This document shows positions 1 through 5,063 of a DNA stretch of 5,063 bases, piece by piece; the first letter of the stretch is position 1, and each line of letters opens with the position of its first letter. The notes beneath the pieces were generated by a model. The model did not search any database. It worked only from the letters and a program-made list of their open reading frames with translations, and was not told the origin of the DNA. This DNA comes from an uncultured Erythrobacter sp. (GTDB lineage Bacteria > Pseudomonadota > Alphaproteobacteria > Sphingomonadales > Sphingomonadaceae). A program made the position numbers and the translations under genes. The stretch is taken from NCBI GenBank assembly GCA_947258465.1, contig CAMYIQ010000095.1, positions 1-5,063 on the forward strand. The letters are read 5' to 3'.

Positions 1-189
1 CACAAAGATTGCGGAAAGACGCGCTGGCATAGTAGGTTAAGCAATAGCCTTCCATCCCGGTGCCCACAATGGTGGGATGCGCAGGTCCAGCCTATGGATC
101 GTCACGCCGAACAGCGAACTTGGATCAATGACCGTCAAGAGATCCCTTTGTATTACTTCGCAAGCGATCCAGATTACCCTGGGGTCTGA
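1..189 (+). CDS. Doubtful open frame entering from left edge; possible C-terminal fragment or 31-aa ORF
   Basis: Frame 1 is open from the first base to a TGA at 187-189, giving 62 codons with no start required. The stretch after an internal ATG at 94 reads like protein: it is rich in Asp, Glu, Gln and aromatic residues and ends PLYYFASDPDYPGV. The part before it, rich in Trp, Ser, Arg and Cys, looks much less like a folded protein. If the ATG at 94 is the start, the product has 31 residues, and there is only a weak purine stretch (CAGGT) upstream. I do not recognise a family. An open frame of this length is not rare by chance, so this may be a gene tail, a degraded remnant, a small ORF, or nothing. 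It is listed because it is the only coding-like signal in the first 373 bases. Confidence 0.18.
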   Translation, partial: HKDCGKTRWHSRLSNSLPSRCPQWWDAQVQPMDRHAEQRTWINDRQEIPLYYFASDPDYPGV

Positions 190-373
190 TTCTTGTCATT
201 TGGTCCCTTCGGGCTTTGTAAGCCTCGCGGTGCACAGACGTCCGTACTTGCGAGCGAGACCATGGTCGAGTTGAAATCATAATTACAGCGCGCGGCAAGC
301 TTGGTACTCGGCCAGTGTGTAACATGGGTGCACGAAGAAATCCTCAGGCATCCAACCAGCGAGGGTAGACTGA
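190..373. other. Non-coding stretch upstream of the membrane-protein gene
   Basis: No reading frame here looks like a real protein on either strand, and the frames that cross it are low-complexity shadows rich in Arg, Ser and Pro. It looks more AT-rich than the genes, for example around 271-287. It must carry at least part of the promoter for the gene starting at 374, but I could not find a -35/-10 pair with acceptable spacing: TTGCGA at 248-253 and CATAAT at 278-283 are 24 bp apart. A perfect 10-bp palindrome, GACCATGGTC, lies at 258-267 and is within chance expectation. No tRNA or other RNA gene was seen. Confidence 0.5.
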
Positions 374-1042
374 ATGTGTTTTTCCGCCACAGCGAGTTTC
401 GCCGCCGGCACCGTGCTGTTGGCAACCGGTGCCTTCACAATGCGAATGGCGCGCAATAGCCGCGAGAGACCCTACGCGCTGATTCCGGTTCTGTTTGGCG
501 TCCAGCAATTGATCGAGGGCGCACTGTGGCTGACATTTCCTGACAAGGCGCCGGTACTGAAGACGGTTCTGACCTATCTCTATTCGATCTTTTCACATGT
601 TCTGTGGCCAATCTACGTCCCGGTGGCGGTCTATATGCTCGAGAAGGTAGCCTGGCGCCGAAAGGCCCTCTTGGCGACGGCGATAGGCGGAACCCTGGTT
701 GGACTCTACTTACTCTATTTCCTTATCCGCCTGCCAATCGTCGCGACAGCCGGCGACGGTCATATCGACTACGAATCCCCCCACTTCTACGTTGGCATCG
801 TCATGACACTGTATGTCTTGGGTACCTGTGTCAGCCCGCTGCTATCCAGCCATCGCTGGGTAAACTGGTTCGGGGTCGGCGCAATCGTCTCCTTTCTTGC
901 GGCAGGCGCGTTCTATCTCACCTGGTTCATATCGGTGTGGTGCTTCTTTGCCGCAGCGATGAGCGTGATCGTCGTGATGTTCTTTCTGCGTAGAGAGACC
1001 GACGCTCCTCCTTCCCCCCGGATGGGTGAGCCGGTGCGCTAG
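374..1042 (+). CDS. DUF6629-family multi-pass membrane protein, function unknown
   Basis: The 222-residue product begins MCFSATASFAAG, the N-terminal signature of the bacterial DUF6629 family of small integral membrane proteins. Hydrophobic segments lie at roughly residues 6-24, 36-53, 64-88, 97-118, 136-156, 163-182 and 185-205, giving about seven helices. Charged loops lie between them (around 25-33, 91-97 and 124-135), followed by a polar tail. Other features I associate with the family are FGVQQLIEGALWL (41-53), at the second helix, and the WPIYVP segment (78-83) in the third. No catalytic motif is recognisable and no biochemical role is known to me, so it is best called a conserved inner-membrane protein. 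The start is supported by GAGGG at 361-365, 8 bases before the ATG, and by the conserved Met-Cys-Phe-Ser beginning. It is monocistronic in this window and convergent with the Rieske gene. The family call rests on recognising the signature, not on a search. Confidence 0.82.
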   Translation: MCFSATASFAAGTVLLATGAFTMRMARNSRERPYALIPVLFGVQQLIEGALWLTFPDKAPVLKTVLTYLYSIFSHVLWPIYVPVAVYMLEKVAWRRKALLATAIGGTLVGLYLLYFLIRLPIVATAGDGHIDYESPHFYVGIVMTLYVLGTCVSPLLSSHRWVNWFGVGAIVSFLAAGAFYLTWFISVWCFFAAAMSVIVVMFFLRRETDAPPSPRMGEPVR

Positions 1043-1078
1043 TTTGTAGGGCGCCGGACAGGCTGCTTTGGTCTCACC
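1025..1078 (+). terminator. Possible two-tier stem-loop at the 3' end of the DUF6629 gene
   Basis: An inner stem pairs CCGGTGC (1031-1037) with GCGCCGG (1051-1057), with one G-U pair, around a 13-base loop that contains the TAG stop codon. An outer stem pairs GGTGAG (1025-1030) with CTCACC (1073-1078) and abuts the inner stem directly on its 5' side. There is no run of T after either stem, so this is not a classical intrinsic terminator. It could still slow polymerase, protect the mRNA 3' end, or be chance pairing. Confidence 0.25.
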
Positions 1079-1292
1079 GAAGGCGATTTGTGCCCTGAGT
1101 TTTCAGTCTGGTATGCCCGCGCCACAGCGCCAGCTCAGGCGGGTGGAAAGGAGGGGTACGCGGTGGGTGTCTCCTCAAGAATTACGTGTTCTGCCTGGTG
1201 TGCAGGTCCAGTGCATGGTTGCAAAACTTCTTGCTGCTCTCGGCCCAGTTTTGGCTCGAATTCGAGGCGGCCCCGGCTCACCCCCAAGGTCA
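1043..1292. other. Convergent intergenic region, no gene seen
   Basis: These 250 bases separate the stop of the DUF6629 gene from the stop of the Rieske gene on the other strand. The short frames that cross it show no recognisable domain. In particular there is no start of a cytochrome b gene on the minus strand, where petB would be expected after petA. A 12-bp perfect palindrome, CTCGAATTCGAG, lies at 1255-1266, about 27 bases past the Rieske stop. It has no loop and no T tract, so I do not call it a terminator. Confidence 0.55.
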
Positions 1293-1871
1293 TTAGCCGA
1301 TCGAGAGCTTTAGATCGTCGCTGATGACATATTGCGGAACGACCAAATTCTTCGGTGCCGGCCCTTTCCGCACGCGCCCGGAATTGTCGTAGATCGAGCC
1401 GTGGCAGGGACAAAACCATCCCCCATATCTTCCGCGGTTTTCGCCCACTCCCTGTCCCAACGGTATGCAGCCAAGATGCGTGCAGACGCCCACGACCACG
1501 AGCCACTCTGGTCGCTGCACGCGCGCAGCGTCCGTCTCTGGATCGATCAGCCCTGAAGAGGCATCGTCGGCTTTGGCTCGCGCGATCTCTTCAGCTGTGC
1601 GCCGCACAATGAACACCGGCTGCTCGCGCCAGCTCACAGTGATACGTTGACCTGGCTCGATGGGTTGCAAATCGACTTCGATCCTCGCCTGTGCGACCAC
1701 ATCGGCCGATGGGTTCATGCTGTCGATAAGCGGCCAGATCGCCGCGGCGGCACCGGTTCCCGCGAACGCAACGGGCGCGATATGGATAAAATCTCGGCGG
1801 CGCACGCCTTCCGTCGAGCCGTCCTTGTCGGCTGCGTTGCTCGCCGCTCCGTTTGAACCTGTCTTGCCCAT
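1293..1871 (-). CDS. petA: Ubiquinol-cytochrome c reductase Rieske iron-sulfur subunit (solitary gene)
   Basis: This 192-residue protein is the Rieske 2Fe-2S subunit of the cytochrome bc1 complex, which passes electrons from ubiquinol to cytochrome c1 on the periplasmic face of the inner membrane. A twin-arginine motif (RRRDF, 24-28) precedes one hydrophobic anchor (about 31-49), as expected for Tat export with an uncleaved anchor. The cluster-binding boxes are CTHLGC (130-135) and CPCHGS (154-159). Ligands are Cys130, His132, Cys154 and His157, with the disulfide pair Cys135 and Cys156. Ser159 and Tyr161, which raise the cluster potential, are both present, so a high-potential, working bc1-type protein is expected. 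The GPAP loop is at 170-173 and the C-terminus is intact. The ATG at 1871 has an in-frame TGA directly before it and GGAGA only 3 bases upstream. A GTG at residue 23 would remove the usual leader and is less likely. No petB or petC follows. The gene lies 164 bp after arcC on the same strand. Confidence 0.93.
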   Translation of the reverse strand: MGKTGSNGAASNAADKDGSTEGVRRRDFIHIAPVAFAGTGAAAAIWPLIDSMNPSADVVAQARIEVDLQPIEPGQRITVSWREQPVFIVRRTAEEIARAKADDASSGLIDPETDAARVQRPEWLVVVGVCTHLGCIPLGQGVGENRGRYGGWFCPCHGSIYDNSGRVRKGPAPKNLVVPQYVISDDLKLSIG

Positions 1872-1874
1872 TCA

Positions 1875-1879
1875 TCTCC
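1875..1879 (-). promoter_or_regulatory. Ribosome binding site of the Rieske gene, unusually close to the start
   Basis: On the minus strand GGAGA is followed by TGA and then the ATG, so the spacer is only 3 bases against a usual 5 to 9. The close spacing may lower translation, or a slightly shifted pairing with 16S rRNA may be used. No better site exists for a nearby in-frame start. Confidence 0.45.
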
Positions 1880-1887
1880 GCATTCTT

Positions 1888-1908
1888 GCGTCTTTCAAGA
1901 GCAGACGC
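1888..1908 (-). promoter_or_regulatory. Stem-loop in the presumed 5' leader of the Rieske gene
   Basis: GCGTCT and AGACGC form a perfect 6-bp stem around a 9-base loop. The structure ends 8 bases before the ribosome binding site and 16 bases before the start codon. If transcription begins upstream of 1908 it would fold in the mRNA leader, where it could stabilise the transcript or affect ribosome access. A 6-bp stem can arise by chance, so a function is not established. Confidence 0.25.
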
Positions 1909-1932
1909 CTCCATGAAGCCGGGATTACACTC

Positions 1933-1960
1933 GCAAGCAGCCGATCAATCGGCTTCGTGC
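1933..1960. repeat. 28-bp imperfect inverted repeat between arcC and the Rieske gene
   Basis: The core AGCCGATCAATCGGCT (1939-1954) is a 7-bp perfect inverted repeat with a 2-base centre. It extends outward with G1937-C1956, A1935-T1958, C1934-G1959 and G1933-C1960, broken by mismatches at 1938/1955 and 1936/1957. It lies about 76 bp after the arcC stop and 61 bp before the Rieske start. It could be an operator for a dimeric regulator of the Rieske promoter, or a hairpin that ends or processes the arc transcript. There is no T tract on either side, which counts against a simple intrinsic terminator. Confidence 0.35.
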
Positions 1961-2035
1961 TATGTTGCGGTCATCGCATCGCTCGCGTTTGGCGACCACG
2001 GTCGGGCTACCTTAGGCGCGCTGGATCACCGATCG

Positions 2036-2989
2036 TCAACGCTCCTCCGACGGATCGGGATCCGCAAACTCGATGCCACTGCCTTGCATACTGATCGTCG
2101 TTCCGCGATCGCCGTTGACGACCGCCTGCAGATCGCTCAGCGCGCCGATTGCAGCTTTCTTTCCGGTCGCTGCAGCGAAATTGCAGGCCGCACGCACTTT
2201 TGGGCCCATAGAACCTGCGGGAAAGGCACCAAGATCGACCGCGTCGGGCGAAGCCGAGCGGATGGCGCGCTGACCGGCCTTGCCCCAATTGAGATACACT
2301 GCATCGACATCGGTGGCCATCACCAGCAGGTCGGCTTCGAGGTCTCGTGCCAGCAGCTCGCTGGCAAAATCCTTGTCAATCACAGCTTCTACGCCGGCAT
2401 AATGTCCATCCGGACCCTCGGCGACCGGGATCCCCCCACCCCCGGCGCAGATGACGATCGCCGCCTTCTCAATAAGCCATTGGATCGGTTCGCGTTCGAC
2501 GATGCTTTTGGGGGTGGGTGATGCGACAACACGGCGCCAACTGTCACCATCCTGCTTCATCGCCCATCCCTTCTCCTCTGCAAGGCGCAGAGCATGGTCC
2601 TGGTCATAGATCGGCCCGACAAACTTAGTCGGCTCGTCAAAGGCCGGGTCGTGGGGGTCGACTTCGACCATGGTCAGAATCGTGGCGAGCTGTTGGCTGG
2701 CGGGGAGGAGGTTCTTGAGCTCCTGCTCGATGATGTAGCCGATCATGCCTTCCGTCTGGGCGCCGAGCACATCGAGCGGAAACGCCTCGTCAGGCTTGTA
2801 AGCGGCACCTTGCAAGGCGAGCAGGCCGACTTGAGGTCCATTGCCGTGCGAGATGATGAGTTCGTGCTCCACGGCGAGCGGCGCAAGCGCGGCCGCAGCA
2901 ATACGGACGTTCGCGCGCTGGTTTTCCGCGGTAAGTGGTTCGCCGCGTTTCAGGAGCGCGTTTCCACCCAGAGCGACGACGATGCGCAT
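2036..2989 (-). CDS. arcC: Carbamate kinase, last step of the arginine deiminase pathway
   Basis: The 317-residue cytoplasmic enzyme transfers the phosphoryl group of carbamoyl phosphate to ADP, giving ATP and carbamate, which decays to CO2 and ammonia. It shows the amino acid kinase fold motifs of the family: ALGGNAL (6-12), HGNGPQVG (48-55), TKFVGP (121-126), RRVVASPTP (152-160), CAGGGGIPV (181-189), VIDKD (203-207), TDVDAVY (226-232) and GSMGPKV with Lys264 (259-265). Length is normal for the family (about 310), with a slightly longer acidic tail (DPDPSEER). The same frame stays open upstream to 3112 inside arcB, but the conserved MRIVVALGGN beginning fixes the start at 2989, 4 bp after the arcB stop. 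Ribosome binding must use the end of arcB, where only a weak GGGA is seen, so translational coupling is likely. All key motifs are intact. Confidence 0.96.
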   Translation of the reverse strand: MRIVVALGGNALLKRGEPLTAENQRANVRIAAAALAPLAVEHELIISHGNGPQVGLLALQGAAYKPDEAFPLDVLGAQTEGMIGYIIEQELKNLLPASQQLATILTMVEVDPHDPAFDEPTKFVGPIYDQDHALRLAEEKGWAMKQDGDSWRRVVASPTPKSIVEREPIQWLIEKAAIVICAGGGGIPVAEGPDGHYAGVEAVIDKDFASELLARDLEADLLVMATDVDAVYLNWGKAGQRAIRSASPDAVDLGAFPAGSMGPKVRAACNFAAATGKKAAIGALSDLQAVVNGDRGTTISMQGSGIEFADPDPSEER

Positions 2990-2993
2990 GGCG

Positions 2994-3995
2994 TCAGGTC
3001 CCGATCGTGGCGACAAGGATCGCCTTGATGGTATGAAGCCGGTTCTCGGCCTGTTCGAACTGAATTCCGGCCGCCGATTCGAAGACTTCGTCGGTGACTT
3101 CCATTTCGGCAATACCGTGGGCCTCGAAGATCTCCTTTCCGACCTTCGTTTCGGTGTTGTGGAAGGCAGGAAGGCAATGCATGAACTTTGCTGCGGCGTT
3201 GCCGGTTGCCTGCATGAGTGCGGTGTTTACCTGGTAAGGTGAAAGCAGCTCAATGCGTTCCTGCCAGACGTCTTCGGGCTCCCCCATCGAAACCCAGACA
3301 TCGGTATTGACGAAGTCGCAGCCCTCCACCGCCTCGACGGGATCCTCGGTCAGTGTAAGCCGCGCGCCATATTGGTCGGCAAATGCTCTGGCAGGCTGCA
3401 AATAGTCATCGCTCGGCCAGAGGCTCTTGGGCGCGCCGATCCGTACATCCATGCCCATCAGGCAGCCTGCAATCATGAGCGAATGCCCCATGTTGCTCCG
3501 GGCGTCGCCGACAAAGGCGTAAGAGATGTCGCCAAGCGGCTTGTCGGCATGCTCGCGCATCGTCATCAGATCAGCCAGCATCTGCGTGGGATGGAATTCG
3601 TCGGTCAGACCGTTGAACACCGGCACGCCGGCATGGGCGGCGAGTTCCTCGACCTTCTCCTGCGCAAAACCGCGATACTCGATCGCGTCGTACATGCGGC
3701 CGAGCACACGAGCCGTGTCTTTCATCGACTCCTTATGGCCGATTTGGGAACCCGTCGGCCCGAGGTACGTGACCCCTGCCCCCTGGTCCATGGACGCAAC
3801 TTCGAAAGCGCACATTGTACGTGTCGACGCCTTCTCGAAGATCAGGCAGATGTTCTTGCCCTTGAGATGCTGCTGCTCGGTACCGGCATATTTCGCGCGC
3901 TTGAGATCGCGCGACAGGTCGAGCAGGTGACGCACCGCCCGCTGGTCGAAGTCGAGCAGTTTCAGGAAACTGCGTCCGTGAAGATTGTAGGCCAT
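2994..3995 (-). CDS. arcB: Ornithine carbamoyltransferase, probably catabolic
   Basis: The 333-residue enzyme interconverts citrulline plus phosphate with ornithine plus carbamoyl phosphate. Placed between arginine deiminase and carbamate kinase it should run in the citrulline-splitting direction, as ArcB does. Domain order is the carbamoyl-phosphate domain first, with STRTM (57-61), GHKESMKDTARVLGRMYD (86-103) and FHPTQ (134-138). The ornithine domain follows, with GDARSNMGHS (163-172), SMGEP (236-240) and HCLP with catalytic Cys274 (273-276). Length matches the E. coli ArgF and Pseudomonas ArcB class (about 335) rather than the shorter anabolic type. The usual STRTR motif reads STRTM here, with codon ATG confirmed on the minus strand; the essential first arginine (Arg59) is kept. 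The ATG at 3995 gives the family-typical beginning NLHGRSFLKLLDF. The site before it is weak (GAG about 9 bases upstream). The gene starts 38 bp after arcA and ends 4 bp before arcC. Since argF and arcB cannot be told apart by fold alone, the catabolic role is inferred from context. Confidence 0.94.
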   Translation of the reverse strand: MAYNLHGRSFLKLLDFDQRAVRHLLDLSRDLKRAKYAGTEQQHLKGKNICLIFEKASTRTMCAFEVASMDQGAGVTYLGPTGSQIGHKESMKDTARVLGRMYDAIEYRGFAQEKVEELAAHAGVPVFNGLTDEFHPTQMLADLMTMREHADKPLGDISYAFVGDARSNMGHSLMIAGCLMGMDVRIGAPKSLWPSDDYLQPARAFADQYGARLTLTEDPVEAVEGCDFVNTDVWVSMGEPEDVWQERIELLSPYQVNTALMQATGNAAAKFMHCLPAFHNTETKVGKEIFEAHGIAEMEVTDEVFESAAGIQFEQAENRLHTIKAILVATIGT

Positions 3996-4033
3996 AAAAT
4001 GTCTCGATTGTCGGTATGTCAGGGGAGCGAAAG

Positions 4034-5063
4034 TTAGAAATCGACCGGGTCGCGCCAGACCGGACAGGTCATGCAGTGGCCACCACCGCGACCCCGCCCG
4101 AGCTCGGAGCCTCGGATCGTGATGACCTCGATGCCGGCTTTGCGCAGCAAGGTGTTGGTCGACGTATTGCGATCATAGGCGACGACGACGCCCGGCTCGA
4201 TCGCGACGACGTTGTTCCCATCGTCCCATTGCTCGCGTTCCTGCGCATAGGCGTCGCCCCCGGTTTCGACGATGGTCAGTTTCTTCTGGCCCAGCGCCTC
4301 CGCAGCCAAGGTAAAGAGGTGCTTTTCTTCCTTGCGAAAATCAATCTGGTCAGCACTGTCTCCGGGCCGCAGACTGTAGCATTGGATCTGATCGCACACT
4401 TCGACGAAGGCGGTCGCAACATCGCGCTCGCAGTGGGAAAAAACCGTATCGAGGTGCATGGCGCTGCGCGATCGCGGTAGCTGGCAGGCAATAACCCGTT
4501 GTGCCGCCTCGCCGCGGAAGAGCGCGCGAGCGACCTGACCCACGGCTTGCGGTGAGGTGCGCTCGCCCATACCGATCAGGACTGTGCCATTGCCCCAAGG
4601 CATGACGTCGCCGCCCTCGAGTGTGGCCGGGCCATGGTCAGTGTCCGGATCCCCCCACCATATCTGGTAATCTTCACTCGCAAACAGCGGATGGAATTTG
4701 TAGACGGCCGCCACAAGCAGCGTCTCCGGCCGCCGCGCGGGCCAAAACATTGGGTTCAGGGTAAGGCCGTTGCCGATCCAGCAGCTGTTGTCGCGGGGGA
4801 ACTGCGTGTTCGGGAGCGGCGGGATGACGAACCCGTCCGGGCCGAGATAGCTGCCGAACATGTCATGCGCCTTGAAGGGCAGTTCATGAACGGCAATGCC
4901 GCCGATCAGGTGTATGGCGAGCTGGCTGGGTGACATTTCGTCTAGCCAGGCGCGTAGCTCGCTCAGCATGCCAAGCCCGACCTGATCCTCTGAGATCCGC
5001 CGGTCGAGAACCCATGCCCGCGCTTCGGGGATCGCGAGGACAGCGCCGAGCAGGTCGTGAAAC
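4034..5063 (-). CDS. arcA: Arginine deiminase, N-terminal part outside the window
   Basis: This cytoplasmic enzyme hydrolyses L-arginine to L-citrulline and ammonia, the first step of the pathway. The frame stays open through the right edge: before the Met at 4969 come 31 more in-frame residues, starting FHDLLGAVLAIPEARAW, which match the family, so 4969 is not the true start. About 342 residues are visible. By comparison with the 418-residue Pseudomonas aeruginosa enzyme, roughly 75 are missing. Counting from Met 4969, the catalytic set is complete: Asp60 in FPRDNSCWI, Glu118 in LEGGD, His172 and Asp174 in MHLD, and the nucleophile Cys299 in GGGHCMTCP, 12 residues from the end. Arg137 (GERTS), Arg294 and His298 correspond to substrate-binding or active-site residues of the Pseudomonas enzyme. 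The TAA stop is 38 bp before arcB, so it is the first visible gene of an arcABC operon. The promoter and any arcD lie beyond the window. Confidence 0.96.
   Translation of the reverse strand, partial: FHDLLGAVLAIPEARAWVLDRRISEDQVGLGMLSELRAWLDEMSPSQLAIHLIGGIAVHELPFKAHDMFGSYLGPDGFVIPPLPNTQFPRDNSCWIGNGLTLNPMFWPARRPETLLVAAVYKFHPLFASEDYQIWWGDPDTDHGPATLEGGDVMPWGNGTVLIGMGERTSPQAVGQVARALFRGEAAQRVIACQLPRSRSAMHLDTVFSHCERDVATAFVEVCDQIQCYSLRPGDSADQIDFRKEEKHLFTLAAEALGQKKLTIVETGGDAYAQEREQWDDGNNVVAIEPGVVVAYDRNTSTNTLLRKAGIEVITIRGSELGRGRGGGHCMTCPVWRDPVDF

Noticed and set aside
248..283. Possible sigma70 promoter (TTGCGA and CATAAT) before the membrane-protein gene
   Set aside because: The spacer is 24 bp, well outside 16-18, and no alternative pair fits.
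81..1218. Similar sequence GCAGGTCCAG followed by ATGG at 81-97 and 1202-1218
   Set aside because: A 10-base exact match with partial extension is expected several times by chance in 5 kb, and no flanking repeat structure supports an element.
1255..1266. 12-bp palindrome CTCGAATTCGAG after the Rieske stop
   Set aside because: About one such palindrome is expected by chance in a window this size; it has no loop or T tract to make a terminator.
1591..1914. 107-codon minus-strand frame starting MEASALERRK and overlapping petA
   Set aside because: Out of frame with petA, where it becomes an Arg-rich shadow; only its first residues look protein-like.
1853..2521. 222-codon plus-strand open frame opposite arcC
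   Set aside because: It lies antisense to a clear carbamate kinase gene, mirrors its codon structure and has no recognisable domain.
2990..3112. Upstream extension of arcC by 41 codons into arcB
   Set aside because: The extension reads arcB in another frame and has no match to the kinase fold; the conserved MRIVVALGGN start at 2989 fits the family.
3372..4037. 221-codon plus-strand open frame opposite arcB
   Set aside because: Antisense shadow of ornithine carbamoyltransferase, His- and Arg-rich, with no family resemblance.
4016..4480. 154-codon plus-strand open frame opposite arcA
   Set aside because: Antisense shadow of arginine deiminase; the catalytic motifs on the minus strand show which strand codes.

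Overview
The window looks like a chromosomal segment of a Gram-negative alphaproteobacterium. GC content is moderately high by eye. The Rieske protein has the short (about 192 aa), Tat-anchored form typical of alphaproteobacterial bc1 complexes, and the wording of its N-terminal anchor suggests Sphingomonadales or a relative. That family-level placement comes from memory of related sequences and is tentative.

Layout from left to right. Positions 1-373 hold no convincing gene, only a weak open frame running in from the left edge to 189. A plus-strand gene (374-1042) encodes a seven-helix membrane protein beginning MCFSATASF, the signature of the uncharacterised DUF6629 family. A convergent gap of 250 bp follows (1043-1292), with possible stem-loops at its left end. 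All the rest is on the minus strand. Read in the direction of transcription it is: arcA (arginine deiminase, N-terminus outside the window), arcB (ornithine carbamoyltransferase, 3995-2994), arcC (carbamate kinase, 2989-2036), a 164 bp gap with two inverted repeats, and then a Rieske iron-sulfur protein gene (petA, 1871-1293).

The three arc genes form a complete arginine deiminase (ADI) pathway. Arginine is converted to citrulline and ammonia, citrulline plus phosphate gives ornithine and carbamoyl phosphate, and carbamoyl phosphate plus ADP gives ATP, CO2 and ammonia. arcB and arcC are 4 bp apart and arcA and arcB 38 bp apart, so they are very probably one operon. No arginine/ornithine antiporter (arcD) or regulator lies in the window, but the region upstream of arcA is not visible.

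The most unusual point is context. The Rieske gene stands alone, with no cytochrome b or cytochrome c1 gene after it, and lies directly downstream of and co-oriented with a fermentative ATP-generating operon. This suggests a solitary or second Rieske isoform, or a rearranged petABC locus. A second point is an Arg-to-Met change in the carbamoyl-phosphate motif of the carbamoyltransferase (STRTM instead of STRTR). I found no clear sign of a wholly new system, and no RNA gene, CRISPR array, transposase or integrase.
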